From Pseudomonadota bacterium (GTDB taxonomy: Bacteria; Bdellovibrionota; Bdellovibrionia; Bdellovibrionales; JACTMU01), in assembly GCA_014584465.1 (NCBI GenBank), contig JACTMU010000094.1, positions 92,589-156,588 of the forward strand: DNA of 64,000 nt. The letters are read 5' to 3'. Below the pieces are notes generated by a model that searched no databases, had not been told where the DNA came from, and saw nothing but the letters and a program-made list of their open reading frames with translations. The position numbers and the translations under genes are program-made. Positions 33,462 through 43,888 of this stretch are shown here, one piece after another. Each line of letters starts with the position of its first letter. The stretch's first letter is position 1.

Positions 33462-33767
33462 ATGTTCAATTTAGGTTTTTCTGAACTGATCGTGATCGCC
33501 GTTTTGGCTCTGATATTCATAGGGCCTAAACAGCTTCCCGAGATCGCTCGAGTTGTAGGTCGTTTGCTCAATGAGTTTCGTCGAGCCACGAGCGACTTGA
33601 CGACCAATTTTTCTAAGGTTCGAGATGAGACCCGTCGAGTTGTTAAAGAGACAGAAGATGAGATTGTGTCTCATCCAGCCTGGAATGACCCAAAACTCTT
33701 AGGGAATCAAGCTTCATCGGAAGAGATTAAGAGAGAAGAAAAAGATGAGAAGGGATCGTCTTCGTGA
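33462..33767 (+). CDS. Sec-independent translocase TatA/TatB-type subunit
   Basis: 101 residues. N-terminal membrane helix MFNLGFSELIVIAVLALIF followed by the IGPKQLPEIAR hinge, an amphipathic helix and a charged tail. Glu8 in the helix and the longer tail favour TatB over TatA, but only one copy is seen here, so it might serve both roles. It starts the tat pair; its stop overlaps tatC (GTGA). Confidence 0.88.
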   Translation: MFNLGFSELIVIAVLALIFIGPKQLPEIARVVGRLLNEFRRATSDLTTNFSKVRDETRRVVKETEDEIVSHPAWNDPKLLGNQASSEEIKREEKDEKGSSS

Positions 33768-34537
33768 AAGAAGATGGATCAGATGTTCAGTCCAAAGAGG
33801 AGTCTCTTGTTGAGCATTTAACGGAGCTCAGAGTAAGATTGATCCGGGCTGTACTCATTGTCCTTTGTGGAGCTGCGGCCTCTTGGGTCTACAGCGAAAG
33901 GATATTTGACTTGATTCGACGTCCGATTGCACCTTTTTTGTTAAAATATGCAGGAGAGGGCGGCGGTCTGGTCTTTACGGCCCCAATGGATAAGTTCTTA
34001 GCACACGTTAAGGTTTCTCTTCTTTCGGGAGTTATCTTGACCACACCTCTTTGGTTTTTTCAGCTGTGGAAGTTTGTGGCTCCAGGCCTCTATGCGCACG
34101 AAAAGAGATATGGTCTAGGGTTCATCTTTTCAGGATCTCTTCTGTTTTTGACAGGGATCTCCTTTGCCTACTTTGTGGTGTATCCTTTGGCTTTTGATTT
34201 TTTGATGTCTTTTGGTGGAGAGATCGATCGTCCCATGATCACCATCTCTGAGTATCTCTCCTTTTTTATGACGACCACCATTTTGTTTGGACTTGCCTTT
34301 GAGCTTCCTCTTATATTCACAGTTCTATCGATGATGGGCTTGGTGGATCGCCAATTCTTGGCCAAGAATCGTCGATATGCGATTGTCTTGTTGGCGGTGT
34401 TGTCTGCGGTGATCACGCCACCCGACATACTCAGCATGCTTCTCATGATGGGCCCCATGCTTCTTCTTTACGAACTTTCGATCCTTCTCGTTGGGATATT
34501 TGGTAAAAAACCGGACAACCTAACAGCCCCTACTTAG
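33764..34537 (+). CDS. tatC: Sec-independent protein translocase TatC
   Basis: 257 residues from a GTG that overlaps the preceding stop. Six membrane helices; the N-terminal region has SLVEHLTELRVRLIRAV, and the periplasmic loop region reads FVAPGLYAHEKRYGL, both diagnostic. TatC recognises the twin-arginine signal and exports folded proteins. The gene is followed by a repeat-containing gap and a convergent ABC operon. Confidence 0.96.
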   Translation: MKEDGSDVQSKEESLVEHLTELRVRLIRAVLIVLCGAAASWVYSERIFDLIRRPIAPFLLKYAGEGGGLVFTAPMDKFLAHVKVSLLSGVILTTPLWFFQLWKFVAPGLYAHEKRYGLGFIFSGSLLFLTGISFAYFVVYPLAFDFLMSFGGEIDRPMITISEYLSFFMTTTILFGLAFELPLIFTVLSMMGLVDRQFLAKNRRYAIVLLAVLSAVITPPDILSMLLMMGPMLLLYELSILLVGIFGKKPDNLTAPT

Positions 34538-34551
34538 TGCTAGACACGAGG

Positions 34552-34567
34552 TAGTGCCTGACGCGAA
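34552..34567 (+). repeat. TTAGTGCCTAG-type intergenic repeat, copy 2
   Basis: TAGTGCCTGACGCGAA, two bases different from the minus-strand copy at 19684-19699. A related half-motif TTAGTGCTAGACACGAGG precedes it at 34534-34551. The gap lies between the convergent tatC and ABC permease genes and holds nothing else I can identify. Confidence 0.4.
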
Positions 34568-34609
34568 GGCCGCTTCATCCTGTAAGAGGATCAATTCAGA
34601 GAACGTGAT

Positions 34610-35407
34610 TTAGGAGGAGGCTGAGGTGTAGTGGCGCAACGAAAAATTCCAGAGCCACACAACCATTGAAAAGAACAAGATCGTAATGCCCAAAAGATGC
34701 AATAAAGTGGTGACATCCAAATCTTCAATCAGCAGACGGGTTGGAAAAGATGCAATCAGAGAAAATGGCAACAAAGTTGTGAGTATTCGACGTGTCCATC
34801 CCTGATAAATTCGGTCGGGTCGCTCGCCAAAACGCATAAGGCTCCAAGCCATAAACCCAAATCCCTGTCCGGAATGAGAGAAGAAGGCCATCATCGTCAT
34901 GATCATATTGATGCCACAAAAGAGAAGGCTCCCATTGAATATAAGAAGGAGAAACAAAAGAATCTTGGCTGCTGCCAGAGGTTCAGGGTACCGTAGAATG
35001 GCCCAAACAAGAATTCCAAATGTGCAAAAGAGATTGATCAAGGAGTTGGCGGCAAAATCCCTAAGAGTCAGAAAGAAGAGCGAGGAGACGGGTCGCAATA
35101 GATAGTAGTCCAGATCTCCTTTATTTATAAACCTTGGAAGGTGCCAGAGATTGTTTGAAAACAGTGTCATATTGATGGCATCGGTCATGCAATAGCCAGC
35201 GACAAAGATCATCATTTGGGGTTCATTCCAGCCACCCAGCGAGGGCGTATGAAGAAAAAGAATTCGAAAAAAAGATATGGCGATAAGATAATAGATGATA
35301 TCCATAAGAATTCGCATAAAGAAGTCAAAACGAAACTCAAAAAACTTCGAGAATGAAAACGCCACAAAATATCCAAAGAGGCGCGTGTATCTCAAAACAA
35401 CTCTCAT
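34610..35407 (-). CDS. ABC-2 type exporter permease subunit 2
   Basis: 265 residues from the ATG at 35407, which overlaps the preceding permease stop (ATGA) and has GGGAG seven bases upstream; a longer frame would overlap that gene by 79 bp. Six membrane helices (MIIYY-type segments such as LLFLLLIFNGSLLFCGINMI). It resembles the ABC-2 permease family with PF06182 (DUF990). Together with the next two genes it forms a complete exporter with one ATPase and two different permeases. Confidence 0.82.
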   Translation of the reverse strand: MRVVLRYTRLFGYFVAFSFSKFFEFRFDFFMRILMDIIYYLIAISFFRILFLHTPSLGGWNEPQMMIFVAGYCMTDAINMTLFSNNLWHLPRFINKGDLDYYLLRPVSSLFFLTLRDFAANSLINLFCTFGILVWAILRYPEPLAAAKILLFLLLIFNGSLLFCGINMIMTMMAFFSHSGQGFGFMAWSLMRFGERPDRIYQGWTRRILTTLLPFSLIASFPTRLLIEDLDVTTLLHLLGITILFFSMVVWLWNFSLRHYTSASS

Positions 35408-36213
35408 ATTCCGACTCCCGAATATTGCTTTACACCGCGAGTCCAAATCCAACGAGACAATAGGGTCAAAAACAGCACCCAACCGATGAAAAGTGCAAAA
35501 GACTCAAGCCATTCAAAAAGGGTGATCTGACCTAGAAAGGTTTTTACTGGATAGGAAATCAAAAGAGGAAATGGAGTGAAATGGGCAACTGTTCTTCCCC
35601 AATCTGGGAAAAAAGCAAGCGGAAGAACGGCTCCACCAAAAAATATTGTGGTCATTCGAAACATCGCCATAAGATTCCAGACAACATCTTGCCAGAAAGC
35701 AACCATTTCAATGCAGACTTGAAGAAGATAGTAGAGATAGCCTACAAACAACGAGGTGGCGATTCCCGCCATTAGAGTGAACAGAGAGATGGAACTTTCG
35801 TTTGGAAAACCGATCACAGTGGATACAAAAAGAAACACAAGGAGAAGCTGCAAAATGCCAATGCCCTGCTGTGCCAGATGAGCGACGTACTTGAAGCCAA
35901 GAAAAGGAAGAGGATAGAGCAGATAGCGTGTCAAGGAGCCGTCATAGATATCCGTGGAAATGTAACCAGCCTCGCCCTCGCCTCCACGAACAATTCGTAG
36001 CGAACAGGCGGAAAAGAGGTAGTAGTAGGTCATGGTCAAAAGAGAGAAGCCACCTATTGACGTGGTATTTCTAGTTTCAAACACAGCCTTCCAAAGAAAG
36101 TAGGCGACCAGAAGTTCAGCGCCGACATGACCTACAAACTGTACCCAAAAGTGGACACGATAGGTAAGACTCTTCTTGAGTTCCATGGCCGCAACCATCT
36201 TGATCCACTTCAC
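35404..36213 (-). CDS. ABC-2 type exporter permease subunit 1
   Basis: 269 residues from a GTG overlapping the ATPase stop (GTGA). Six membrane segments, the N-terminal region MAAMELKKSLTYRVHFWVQF and PF06182-like (DUF990) layout. It partners with the downstream permease as a heterodimer; the substrate cannot be told from sequence. Such sets are often encoded beside stress or lipid-export functions, but neighbours give no hint here. Confidence 0.82.
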   Translation of the reverse strand: MKWIKMVAAMELKKSLTYRVHFWVQFVGHVGAELLVAYFLWKAVFETRNTTSIGGFSLLTMTYYYLFSACSLRIVRGGEGEAGYISTDIYDGSLTRYLLYPLPFLGFKYVAHLAQQGIGILQLLLVFLFVSTVIGFPNESSISLFTLMAGIATSLFVGYLYYLLQVCIEMVAFWQDVVWNLMAMFRMTTIFFGGAVLPLAFFPDWGRTVAHFTPFPLLISYPVKTFLGQITLFEWLESFALFIGWVLFLTLLSRWIWTRGVKQYSGVGI

Positions 36214-37190
36214 GACGGGGATCCTAAGAAAAGCTTTGAGATCACTGTAGAGATATCCTCCTCCTCAATACTCAGATCAGAGACTTGGCAGTTCTGAAGG
36301 AGCCAAGAGGAAGCTTCTGCAATTCTCTCGCGATCCACCTTGAACCTTGCCAAAGTGGCATCACAAGAAAGAACCTCGCCCAAATGCTTCGGCAAGGCAT
36401 AGGAGCCATTCAGAGGGGCATCAAGCGCCACCGTGACCACTTTGTGTCTTGTGAATTGATGAACAACTTTCGACAACGGTCCATCGTATATGAAATCGCC
36501 CTCTCGAATGATGACCACTCGTCGACATAAGTGTTTGATGTCCTCCATGTAGTGCGAGGTCAAAATCAACGCTGGTTTCCATTGGAGGCTGTAGTTGGCG
36601 ATGAAATCACGTAGAGCTCTCTGTGCATTGACATCAAGGCCAATGGTGGGTTCATCCAAAAAAACCACCCGAGGACGATGAAGAAGAGCTGCGATCAGTT
36701 CCATCTTCATTCTTTCGCCTAAACTCAATCGTCGAATCTGAGTGTTCATCTGGTTTCTCACATCGAGGAGTTGGGTGAGCGAATCCAAGCTCTCCTGATA
36801 TTGATTTTGAGGAATCTCATAGATCTCTTTGAGAAGCAAAAAACAGTCTGCAGCCGGCAAATCCCACCAAAGTTGAGCTTTCTGCCCCATGATCAACGCA
36901 ATTTGTCTTCGAAATTGGTTGGATCTCTCCCACGGAGTGTGGCCAAGCACTTTGGCGGAACCAGAAGTCGGGTGCAAAATCCCCGAAAGCAGCTTAAGAA
37001 GCGTGGTCTTTCCAGCACCGTTAGCGCCAACCAAGCCCACGGTCTCTCCCGCTTTCACATTGAAGGTGACGCTCTTTAGAGCTTCAACGGAGTGCCACTC
37101 CCTATGAAAGAGGGCCCGAATCGATCCTTTGAGGCCTGCCTCCTTCTTGTGGATGCGAAAGGTCTTTGTGAGATCCTGAACTTCAATCAT
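36210..37190 (-). CDS. ABC exporter ATP-binding protein
   Basis: 326 residues. Walker A GANGAGKTTLLKLL near residue 58, signature LSLGERMKMELI near 165, Walker B VVFLDEPTIGLD near 185, and the switch histidine in LTSHYME. The C-terminal 80 residues after the NBD are typical of ABC-2 importer/exporter ATPases. First gene of the three-gene exporter operon; 14 bp from the mutase stop, so it may be read together with the propionate operon. Confidence 0.92.
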   Translation of the reverse strand: MIEVQDLTKTFRIHKKEAGLKGSIRALFHREWHSVEALKSVTFNVKAGETVGLVGANGAGKTTLLKLLSGILHPTSGSAKVLGHTPWERSNQFRRQIALIMGQKAQLWWDLPAADCFLLLKEIYEIPQNQYQESLDSLTQLLDVRNQMNTQIRRLSLGERMKMELIAALLHRPRVVFLDEPTIGLDVNAQRALRDFIANYSLQWKPALILTSHYMEDIKHLCRRVVIIREGDFIYDGPLSKVVHQFTRHKVVTVALDAPLNGSYALPKHLGEVLSCDATLARFKVDRERIAEASSWLLQNCQVSDLSIEEEDISTVISKLFLGSPS

Positions 37191-37204
37191 GGGAGCTCAA
37201 ATCA

Positions 37205-38794
37205 TTAAACACTCTTATAGACACCAAAGACTTCGCGGAGCGCATCGGATATCTCACCTAAAGTTGCACAACTCTCTATAGAGGAGATGATGTGCGGGAC
37301 AAGATTTTCAGAAGTCTTGGCAACTCGTTTCAAATTTTCAAGGCTTGCAGTAACTTTTTTCAAGTCCCGTGCACTCTTGTAACGCTTTAGCCTTTGAACC
37401 TGATCGACCTCGATCTCATGAGAAACCTTGAGAGTTTCCGTTGGATTTTCTAGGCCATCTTGAACAAATTCATTGACGCCTACAATGATCTCCTCTTTCG
37501 AGTCTACAGCTTTTTGATATTGATAGGCAGAATCCTGAATCTCCTTTTGCAACCAACCCGTCTCAATGCATTTGATGACTCCACCCAGAGACTTGATGCG
37601 GTCAAGATAGCCCCAAACCTTCTCTTCAATTTGATTGGTGAGGGTTTCAACAAAAAAAGAACCCCCTAATGGATCAATGACATCTGTGACACCTGATTCA
37701 TGAGCGATGACCTGTTGAGTCCGTAGAGCGATCGTTGCAGCTTTGGTCGTTGGAAGCCCAAGGGCTTCGTCCATTGAGTTGGTATGAAGGCTCTGCGTTC
37801 CGCCCAGAACAGAGGCCAACGCTTGCATCGTCACACGCACGATATTGTTCTCAGGCTGTTGGGCTGTGAGCGAGCAACCAGCGGTTTGCGAATGAAACCG
37901 AAGCTTCATGGCACCTTCACTCTTTGCTCCGAAATGTTCCCGCATAATTTTCGCCCACATTCTTCGAGCTGCTCGAAATTTTGCAATCTCTTCAAAAAAA
38001 TTATTGTGCACATTAAAAAAGAAACTCAACCGTCGACCAAATTCATCCACATTAAGCCCACGATCGATTGCCGCCTGAACATAGGTTATGGCGTTGGCAA
38101 ACGTAAACGCGAGTTCTTGAACCGCTGTACTTCCTGCTTCTCGAATGTGATATCCAGAGATGCTAATTGTATTCCATTGAGGGACCTCTTTTTGGCAAAA
38201 GTCAAAAATGTCCGTAATGAGCCGCAACGAAGGACTCGGGGGATAGATGTAGGTTCCACGTGCGATGTACTCCTTAAGAAGGTCATTTTGAACAGTTCCA
38301 CGGAGGAGTCGGGAATGGATTCCTCGTTTCTTGGCCACACAGAGGTAAAAGCTCAAAAGTATGGGCGCTGTCGCATTGATCGTCATGGAGGTAGAGATCT
38401 GCTCGAGTGGCAAGCCGCTCAGAAGGATCTCCATATCTTCAAGAGTTGAGATGGCAACTCCGACCTTGCCCACTTCGCCACAAGCCAGGGGATGATCAGA
38501 GTCATAGCCCATCTGAGTCGGAAGATCAAAAGCAACACTGAGACCGGTCTGGCCCTGCTTAAAAAGATGGTGATATCGTTCATTGCTCTCTTTTGCAGAG
38601 CCAAATCCTGCGTACTGTCGCATGGTCCACAAACGACCACGATACATCGTCTCTTGAACACCACGAGTAAATGGAAAGGCTCCAGGTGATGCGAGATCCC
38701 GATCCTCACGCTCTTCAGATTGCCAATGTTTGCGAGTGTAAGATGAGTCGAGATTGATATGGCTGAGAGTTTGAAAATGAGTCTTAGTTTTCAT
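37205..38794 (-). CDS. Methylmalonyl-CoA mutase, large (catalytic) subunit without B12 domain
   Basis: 529 residues from the ATG at 38794 that overlaps the biotin carrier stop by 11 bp; a longer frame exists but would read through that gene. TIM-barrel signature [33 protein letters not shown] and [12 protein letters not shown] match archaeal-type split mutases. The cobalamin-binding domain (DxHxxG) is absent, so a small subunit must be encoded elsewhere. It converts methylmalonyl-CoA to succinyl-CoA and ends the propionyl-CoA route encoded by the three genes before it. Isobutyryl-CoA mutase is less likely given YDSDHP. Confidence 0.88.
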   Translation of the reverse strand: MKTKTHFQTLSHINLDSSYTRKHWQSEEREDRDLASPGAFPFTRGVQETMYRGRLWTMRQYAGFGSAKESNERYHHLFKQGQTGLSVAFDLPTQMGYDSDHPLACGEVGKVGVAISTLEDMEILLSGLPLEQISTSMTINATAPILLSFYLCVAKKRGIHSRLLRGTVQNDLLKEYIARGTYIYPPSPSLRLITDIFDFCQKEVPQWNTISISGYHIREAGSTAVQELAFTFANAITYVQAAIDRGLNVDEFGRRLSFFFNVHNNFFEEIAKFRAARRMWAKIMREHFGAKSEGAMKLRFHSQTAGCSLTAQQPENNIVRVTMQALASVLGGTQSLHTNSMDEALGLPTTKAATIALRTQQVIAHESGVTDVIDPLGGSFFVETLTNQIEEKVWGYLDRIKSLGGVIKCIETGWLQKEIQDSAYQYQKAVDSKEEIIVGVNEFVQDGLENPTETLKVSHEIEVDQVQRLKRYKSARDLKKVTASLENLKRVAKTSENLVPHIISSIESCATLGEISDALREVFGVYKSV

Positions 38795-39314
38795 CAGCAA
38801 AGGTGACCAAAGTGGCACCGGATTCAACACTCTCTCCGGTTTTGTAATGGACCTCCTTGATCTTGAGATCTCGAGGTGCGCGCATCTCGTTTTCCATCTT
38901 CATGGCTTCCATAATTAAGATGGGGTCATCCATTTTTAGAGTGTCGCCAGCTTTTACCATGATCTTTACAATTTTTCCAGGCATCCCGGCATTCAGGGTA
39001 GGGCTTACCTCAAGGCCAGCACGCTGTTTCAGGCTCTCATGAAGAAGGGCTTCATCGTTGTAGATGCGAATGGTTCGGTAGGATCCACGAGTGTAGACGG
39101 TGTACTCGGTGCCCGACCCAACAGCATCGACCACATAAGAGCTTCCATTATAGAGAAAACTGATTGCCTGTTCGGCAAAGATGAAATCGCTCTTTGGAAT
39201 TTCAATGTACTCCCACTCATCCGTCTCTTCTTGTATGCCAATTTTCCATGTGGTTCGGTTTTCAATGACGTCAACTTTAAAGTTTCTATCTTTTACTTTT
39301 GCTTCAAAATACAT
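38784..39314 (-). CDS. Biotin carboxyl carrier protein of propionyl/acyl-CoA carboxylase
   Basis: 176 residues. The C-terminal 70 residues are a biotinyl domain with [13 protein letters not shown], where the lysine of MKM carries biotin, and the preceding [14 protein letters not shown] turn. The N-terminal half is beta-rich and links carrier to partner subunits. It carries CO2 from the biotin carboxylase to the carboxyltransferase. Good ribosome binding site (AGGTGGGG). Confidence 0.9.
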   Translation of the reverse strand: MYFEAKVKDRNFKVDVIENRTTWKIGIQEETDEWEYIEIPKSDFIFAEQAISFLYNGSSYVVDAVGSGTEYTVYTRGSYRTIRIYNDEALLHESLKQRAGLEVSPTLNAGMPGKIVKIMVKAGDTLKMDDPILIMEAMKMENEMRAPRDLKIKEVHYKTGESVESGATLVTFADEN

Positions 39315-39322
39315 GACCCCAC

Positions 39323-40819
39323 CTATTGTCGGAGAGAAAGTTTACGACCGACATCTTTCCATCGACTCGCCAATGTCAAATCCGAGACATCTTTTGATTT
39401 GCGTTCATTGTAAGCGGTGATTGCTGCGGTAATTAAAAAAACACGATCGTCGACATATGTAAATAGAGATCCTCGTTTCGTGCTAAGTTGCGTTTCAACA
39501 AACTGGGTTGTATAAGAACCATCTTGAAACTTGGGATGGTCAAATATCGCTTTATGTAGAACTATGTTCGACTTGATGCCCGTCAGTGTAAACTCCTTAA
39601 GAGCCCTCTTCAAACGGATGATGGCCTCCTGTCGAGTGTGTCCCCACGCTGTCACCTTTGCGATCATCGCATCATAATAGAGGGGGACCGTAAATCCCGG
39701 ATAGACATAGGTGTCGACTCTGACAAAAGGACCCGTTGGGTGTCGGCACAGTCGAATCTTGCCGGGGCTTGGCATAAAGGTTACGGGATCTTCCGCATAA
39801 ATGCGAGCCTCAATGGCAAAACCATTTTGACGAATGTCCTCTTGGCGAACTGAAAGTTTTCTTCCAGAAGCTACAAAGATCTGTTCTTGAACAAGATCAA
39901 TCCCAGTGACCACCTCTGTGACAGGATGTTCAACTTGGAGGCGGGTGTTCATCTCCATAAAATAGAAATCTTTGGTTGTGTTATCAAAAATAAACTCAAA
40001 AGTGCCCGCTCCAATGTAGTTGATCGATTGAGCTGCTCGTACGGCAATGTCTCCCATCTTTTGGCGCACATCGGGTGGAACCGCCGGGCTAGGACACTCC
40101 TCAATGATCTTCTGATTTCGTCGTTGAACTGAGCACTCTCGTTCAAACATATGGACAACGTTCCCATGCTTGTCCCCAAAGACCTGAACCTCGATATGCT
40201 TTGGGTTTGAAATGAATTTTTCAATGTAAACGGTGTCATCTTTAAAGTAGTTGAGTCCTTCAGATCGGGCTGCACGAAAGGCACTGGCAAGTTCATTCAT
40301 AGTGTGAACAATGCGCATTCCCTTTCCGCCACCACCTGCAGAAGCCTTAATGATAATGGGTAGTCCGATCTGCTTTGCAATGACTTCAGCCTCTTCAACT
40401 GTCTTCACGGATCCTGCGCTGCCAGGCACGGTTGGGACATCAGCTTCTTGCATAAGCTTTCGGGCAGAAAGTTTGTCGCCCATAGCTCGAATGTTTTCAG
40501 GAGTTGGTCCAATGAAGGTCACCCCCATTTTGGTCACTCGCTCTGCAAACTCAGCATTTTCGCTGAGAAAACCATATCCTGGATGAACCGCATCGGCACC
40601 AGACATTTTGATGGTCTCTAAGATCTTGTCGACGTTGAGGTAGGACTCTTTACTTGGCGAGGGACCAATGTTGTAGGCCTCATCAGCAAGGATCACATGA
40701 AAACTTTGTCGATCCGCATCGCTAAAGATGGCAACAGTAGGAATCTCAAGATCCCGACAGGCACGAATCACCCGTACGGCGATCTCTCCTCGGTTTGCAA
40801 TAAGAATTTTTTTAAACAT
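39323..40819 (-). CDS. accC: Biotin carboxylase subunit of acetyl/propionyl-CoA carboxylase
   Basis: 498 residues. ATP-grasp enzyme with N-terminal MFKKILIANRGEIAVRVIRA, the glycine-rich loop SAGGGGKGMRIV near 162, EVQVFGDKHGNVVHMFEREC and the C-terminal biotin-carboxylase domain. It carboxylates biotin with bicarbonate and ATP. In this operon the partner carboxyltransferase is propionyl-CoA-type, so the whole set is probably propionyl-CoA carboxylase; acetyl-CoA use is also possible. Confidence 0.93.
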   Translation of the reverse strand: MFKKILIANRGEIAVRVIRACRDLEIPTVAIFSDADRQSFHVILADEAYNIGPSPSKESYLNVDKILETIKMSGADAVHPGYGFLSENAEFAERVTKMGVTFIGPTPENIRAMGDKLSARKLMQEADVPTVPGSAGSVKTVEEAEVIAKQIGLPIIIKASAGGGGKGMRIVHTMNELASAFRAARSEGLNYFKDDTVYIEKFISNPKHIEVQVFGDKHGNVVHMFERECSVQRRNQKIIEECPSPAVPPDVRQKMGDIAVRAAQSINYIGAGTFEFIFDNTTKDFYFMEMNTRLQVEHPVTEVVTGIDLVQEQIFVASGRKLSVRQEDIRQNGFAIEARIYAEDPVTFMPSPGKIRLCRHPTGPFVRVDTYVYPGFTVPLYYDAMIAKVTAWGHTRQEAIIRLKRALKEFTLTGIKSNIVLHKAIFDHPKFQDGSYTTQFVETQLSTKRGSLFTYVDDRVFLITAAITAYNERKSKDVSDLTLASRWKDVGRKLSLRQ

Positions 40820-40833
40820 CTCGATCCTCTAGG

Positions 40834-42399
40834 TTACAGTGGAATGTTTCCATGCTTTTTTGGCGGATTGCTATCTTTCTTGTTTCTTAATAGTTCCAGA
40901 GCTGAACAGATGCGGCTTCGCGAAACAGCGGGCTCAATCACTTCGTCGATATAACCGAGCTTAGCTGCAGCATAGGGGTTGGCAAACTGAGTCTCATACT
41001 CCTGTGTGAGTCGCGTACGCTCAACCGAAGCGTCCTTTGCCTTCTTAATCTCTTCTCGAAAGATGATGTTGACGGCACCCTCAGCTCCCATAACCGCAAT
41101 CTCAGCGCTCGGATAGGCGAGGTTGACATCACCCCGCAAATGTTTCGAGGACATCACGTCGTAGGCACCACCATAAGCTTTACGAGTGATGATGGTGATC
41201 TTTGGAACCGTGGCCTCTGCATAGGCATAAAGGAGCTTTGCTCCATGGGTGATGATGCCATTCCACTCCTGATCTGTGCCCGGTAGAAAACCTGGAACAT
41301 CGACAAATGTGACCAAAGGAATGCTGAAGGCATCACAAAAACGAACAAATCGTGCGGCCTTAATGCTCGCATCAATGTTCAAGCAACCCGCAAGAACTTG
41401 AGGTTGATTGGCGACAATTCCAACACTTCGGCCATTGTATCTTGCAAAGCCGACGATGATGTTTTGTGCATAGTGTTTGTGAACTTCAAGGAAATAGCCT
41501 TCATCAACTGTAAGTTTGACAACCTCCAAGATGTCATAAGGTTTTCGAGAATTGTCAGGAATGATTGTGTTGAGCTTCTCTTCCATGCGGTCCGGTCGAT
41601 CTCGGGTGGGCAAGATGGGCGAATCATCAAGGTTGTTGCTCGGAAGGAAATTCATAAGTTCGCGGATCAAAAGCAGGCAGTGTTTGTCATCGTCTGCCGC
41701 AAAGTGGGCTACGCCTGACTTTTGACCATGGGTCAATGCTCCGCCAAGTTCCTCTTTCGTAACTTCCTCATGAGTGACTGTCTTAATGACATCAGGACCT
41801 GTAACAAACATATAGCTCGTGTTTTTCACCATGAAGATGAAGTCCGTGATGCTTGGACTGTAAACTGCGCCACCTGCGCAAGGCCCCATCACGGCGCTGA
41901 TCTGAGGCACGACTCCCGACGCAAGAGTATTTCGAAGAAAGATGTCGGCATATCCAGCCAATGATTCAACACCCTCGTGAATCCGAGCTCCGCCAGAGTC
42001 ATTGAGCCCAATGACCGGAATTCCGTTTTTAACTGCTTGATCCATAAGTTTGCAAATCTTGTTGGCTTGGGTGCGGGACATGCTTCCGCCAAAAACGGTA
42101 AAATCTTGGCTGTAGACAAAGACGGAGCGTCCATGGATACGACCATAACCGGTGATGACTCCGTCACCAAGAATCTCTTTGCCGCCCATCCCGAAGTTGG
42201 TGCATCTGTGGGTGACAAAGCGATCGGTTTCTACGAAAGAACTTGGGTCAAGGAGCACATCAAGACGCTCGCGTGCTGTGAGACGGCCGCCTTCTTTTTG
42301 CTTGGCCAGCCGGTCGCTTCCGCCTGCAAAAAGGCTCTTGTCATTAAGCGCTTCGAGATTCTTGATCTTGCCTTGTGTAGTTGTCAAATCTGGATTCAT
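40834..42399 (-). CDS. pccB: Propionyl-CoA carboxylase, carboxyltransferase (beta) subunit
   Basis: 521 residues. Family hallmarks are [34 protein letters not shown] and [16 protein letters not shown], as in PccB and MMCD proteins; these accept acyl-CoA as carboxyl acceptor. Upstream order on this strand is pccB, accC, carrier, mutase, with gaps of 8-15 bp. asnS lies 34 bp upstream. Converts propionyl-CoA (from odd-chain fatty acids, Val, Ile, Met) to methylmalonyl-CoA. No epimerase gene is visible. Confidence 0.93.
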   Translation of the reverse strand: MNPDLTTTQGKIKNLEALNDKSLFAGGSDRLAKQKEGGRLTARERLDVLLDPSSFVETDRFVTHRCTNFGMGGKEILGDGVITGYGRIHGRSVFVYSQDFTVFGGSMSRTQANKICKLMDQAVKNGIPVIGLNDSGGARIHEGVESLAGYADIFLRNTLASGVVPQISAVMGPCAGGAVYSPSITDFIFMVKNTSYMFVTGPDVIKTVTHEEVTKEELGGALTHGQKSGVAHFAADDDKHCLLLIRELMNFLPSNNLDDSPILPTRDRPDRMEEKLNTIIPDNSRKPYDILEVVKLTVDEGYFLEVHKHYAQNIIVGFARYNGRSVGIVANQPQVLAGCLNIDASIKAARFVRFCDAFSIPLVTFVDVPGFLPGTDQEWNGIITHGAKLLYAYAEATVPKITIITRKAYGGAYDVMSSKHLRGDVNLAYPSAEIAVMGAEGAVNIIFREEIKKAKDASVERTRLTQEYETQFANPYAAAKLGYIDEVIEPAVSRSRICSALELLRNKKDSNPPKKHGNIPL

Positions 42400-42433
42400 A
42401 AATTTTACCTTTTGGCTTTAAGATTTGGAAACT

Positions 42434-43723
42434 TTAAGGGTAACTTCTACCGTAGAGACGTGGGAAAGGAATGGTTTCACGTATGTGGGAGAGCCCACAA
42501 ATCCAAGCTACCGTTCGCTCGAGGCCTAACCCAAACCCTGAATGTGGGAAAGTTCCATAACGACGTAAATCGGTGTACCACGCAAAATCGCTTTGTTTTA
42601 AGCCGTGATCGTCAATCTTTTTGATCAAGAGATCAAGATCGTCTTCGCGCTGGCTCCCACCTACGATTTCACCATAACCCTCAGTGGCTAAGAGATCACA
42701 ATTAAGAACACGATCACCCCGCGAGGGATCTTGTTTCATGTAAAATGGCTTGATGGACGTAGGGTAGCGTTCTACGAAGACCGGACGATCGAACTTTGAA
42801 CTGAGCAGTGTTTCATCGGCTGCACCAAAGTCGTTTCCAAGTTCAAATTCTGGAATCTCTTTTTGAATCATCGCGGCAGCTTCATCGTAATTTACGCGGG
42901 GGAACGGCGCTACAATTTTTTGCAACCCTTCGGTATTTCGCTCAAGTGTGGCCAATTCATCTTTACGATTGCGAACAGTTCTTTGAACAATGTATTCTAT
43001 GAACTGCTCAATCAACTCCATATTGTCATTGAGGTCATTAAATGCGACTTCGGCTTCCACCATCCAAAATTCGATGAGGTGACGACGCGTCTTGGACTTT
43101 TCGGCCCTAAACGTTGGACCAAAACAGTAGACCTTTCCAAATGCGGCAGCAGTAGCTTCAATGTAGAGTTGACCGCTTTGGGAAAGATAGGCTTTTTCGT
43201 CAAAATACTGAGTTTCAAAAAGATCTGTGGTCCCCTCACAGGCATTGGGGGTGAAGATCGGAGAGTCTGTAAGAGTGAAGTTTCGTCCATTAAAGAAATC
43301 ACGAATCGCAGCGACAATTTCAGATCGAACTCGCATGATGGCGTGCTGCCGTTTGGATCGAAGCCACAGATGTCGATGGCTCAAAAGAAAATCGGGACCA
43401 TGCTCCTTGGGAGAGATGGGATAATCCACCGATGGACCTAGGATTTCAAAGGTCTCCGCACCCAATTCATAGCCACCAGGGCTTCGATCCTCTTTTCGGA
43501 CCGTCCCTGTGACTCGAACAGAACACTCCTGGGTGATCTTAGAAAAACCTTCAAAGAGATCTGGATCGCACTCGGCCTTTACAAAGACGCACTGACAGAG
43601 TCCCGTTCCATCTCGAAGCAAAAGAAATTTGATCTTTCCCGAGGAACGGGTGTTGTAAGCCCATCCTTTGAGCTCAACTCGCTTTCCGACATGTTGACTG
43701 AGGTCTTCAATATATGTGTGCAT
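42434..43723 (-). CDS. asnS: Asparaginyl-tRNA synthetase
   Basis: 429 residues. N-terminal OB-fold anticodon-binding domain ([20 protein letters not shown]) and class II core with motif 2 [21 protein letters not shown] and motif 3 [10 protein letters not shown], with AsnRS-like rather than AspRS-like arrangement (C-terminal [19 protein letters not shown]). Promoter region should lie in 43724-43888. The propionate operon follows directly, so co-transcription is possible. Confidence 0.95.
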   Translation of the reverse strand: MHTYIEDLSQHVGKRVELKGWAYNTRSSGKIKFLLLRDGTGLCQCVFVKAECDPDLFEGFSKITQECSVRVTGTVRKEDRSPGGYELGAETFEILGPSVDYPISPKEHGPDFLLSHRHLWLRSKRQHAIMRVRSEIVAAIRDFFNGRNFTLTDSPIFTPNACEGTTDLFETQYFDEKAYLSQSGQLYIEATAAAFGKVYCFGPTFRAEKSKTRRHLIEFWMVEAEVAFNDLNDNMELIEQFIEYIVQRTVRNRKDELATLERNTEGLQKIVAPFPRVNYDEAAAMIQKEIPEFELGNDFGAADETLLSSKFDRPVFVERYPTSIKPFYMKQDPSRGDRVLNCDLLATEGYGEIVGGSQREDDLDLLIKKIDDHGLKQSDFAWYTDLRRYGTFPHSGFGLGLERTVAWICGLSHIRETIPFPRLYGRSYP

Positions 43724-43838
43724 GACAAGTTTCTTAAACTACTTAGAGAGAAAAGACAAAACAAGGATATTTGCATTATCCACAGCTCGCACGGGCAATA
43801 CGTCGCGTTAAAACTCTAAATTCAAACGCGGCTGTGGG

Positions 43839-43875
43839 TTAGAAATGACTTTCACGGCTTTTAGCCCATTTCTAA
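43839..43875 (-). other. Nested inverted repeat between the subtilase gene and asnS
   Basis: TTAGAAATG (43839-43847) and CATTTCTAA (43867-43875) form a perfect 9-bp stem; between them, on the minus strand, GGCTAAAAGCC can make a second hairpin. No U-tract follows, so it is not a standard terminator. It lies 14 bp beyond the subtilase stop and upstream of asnS, either a messenger 3' end structure or a regulatory site. Confidence 0.4.
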
Positions 43876-43888
43876 TTTCAGATCGGGT

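Noticed and set aside
43790..43888. tRNA gene upstream of asnS
   Set aside because: GGTTCAAAG-type sequence and stems were checked, but no cloverleaf or CCA end could be formed.
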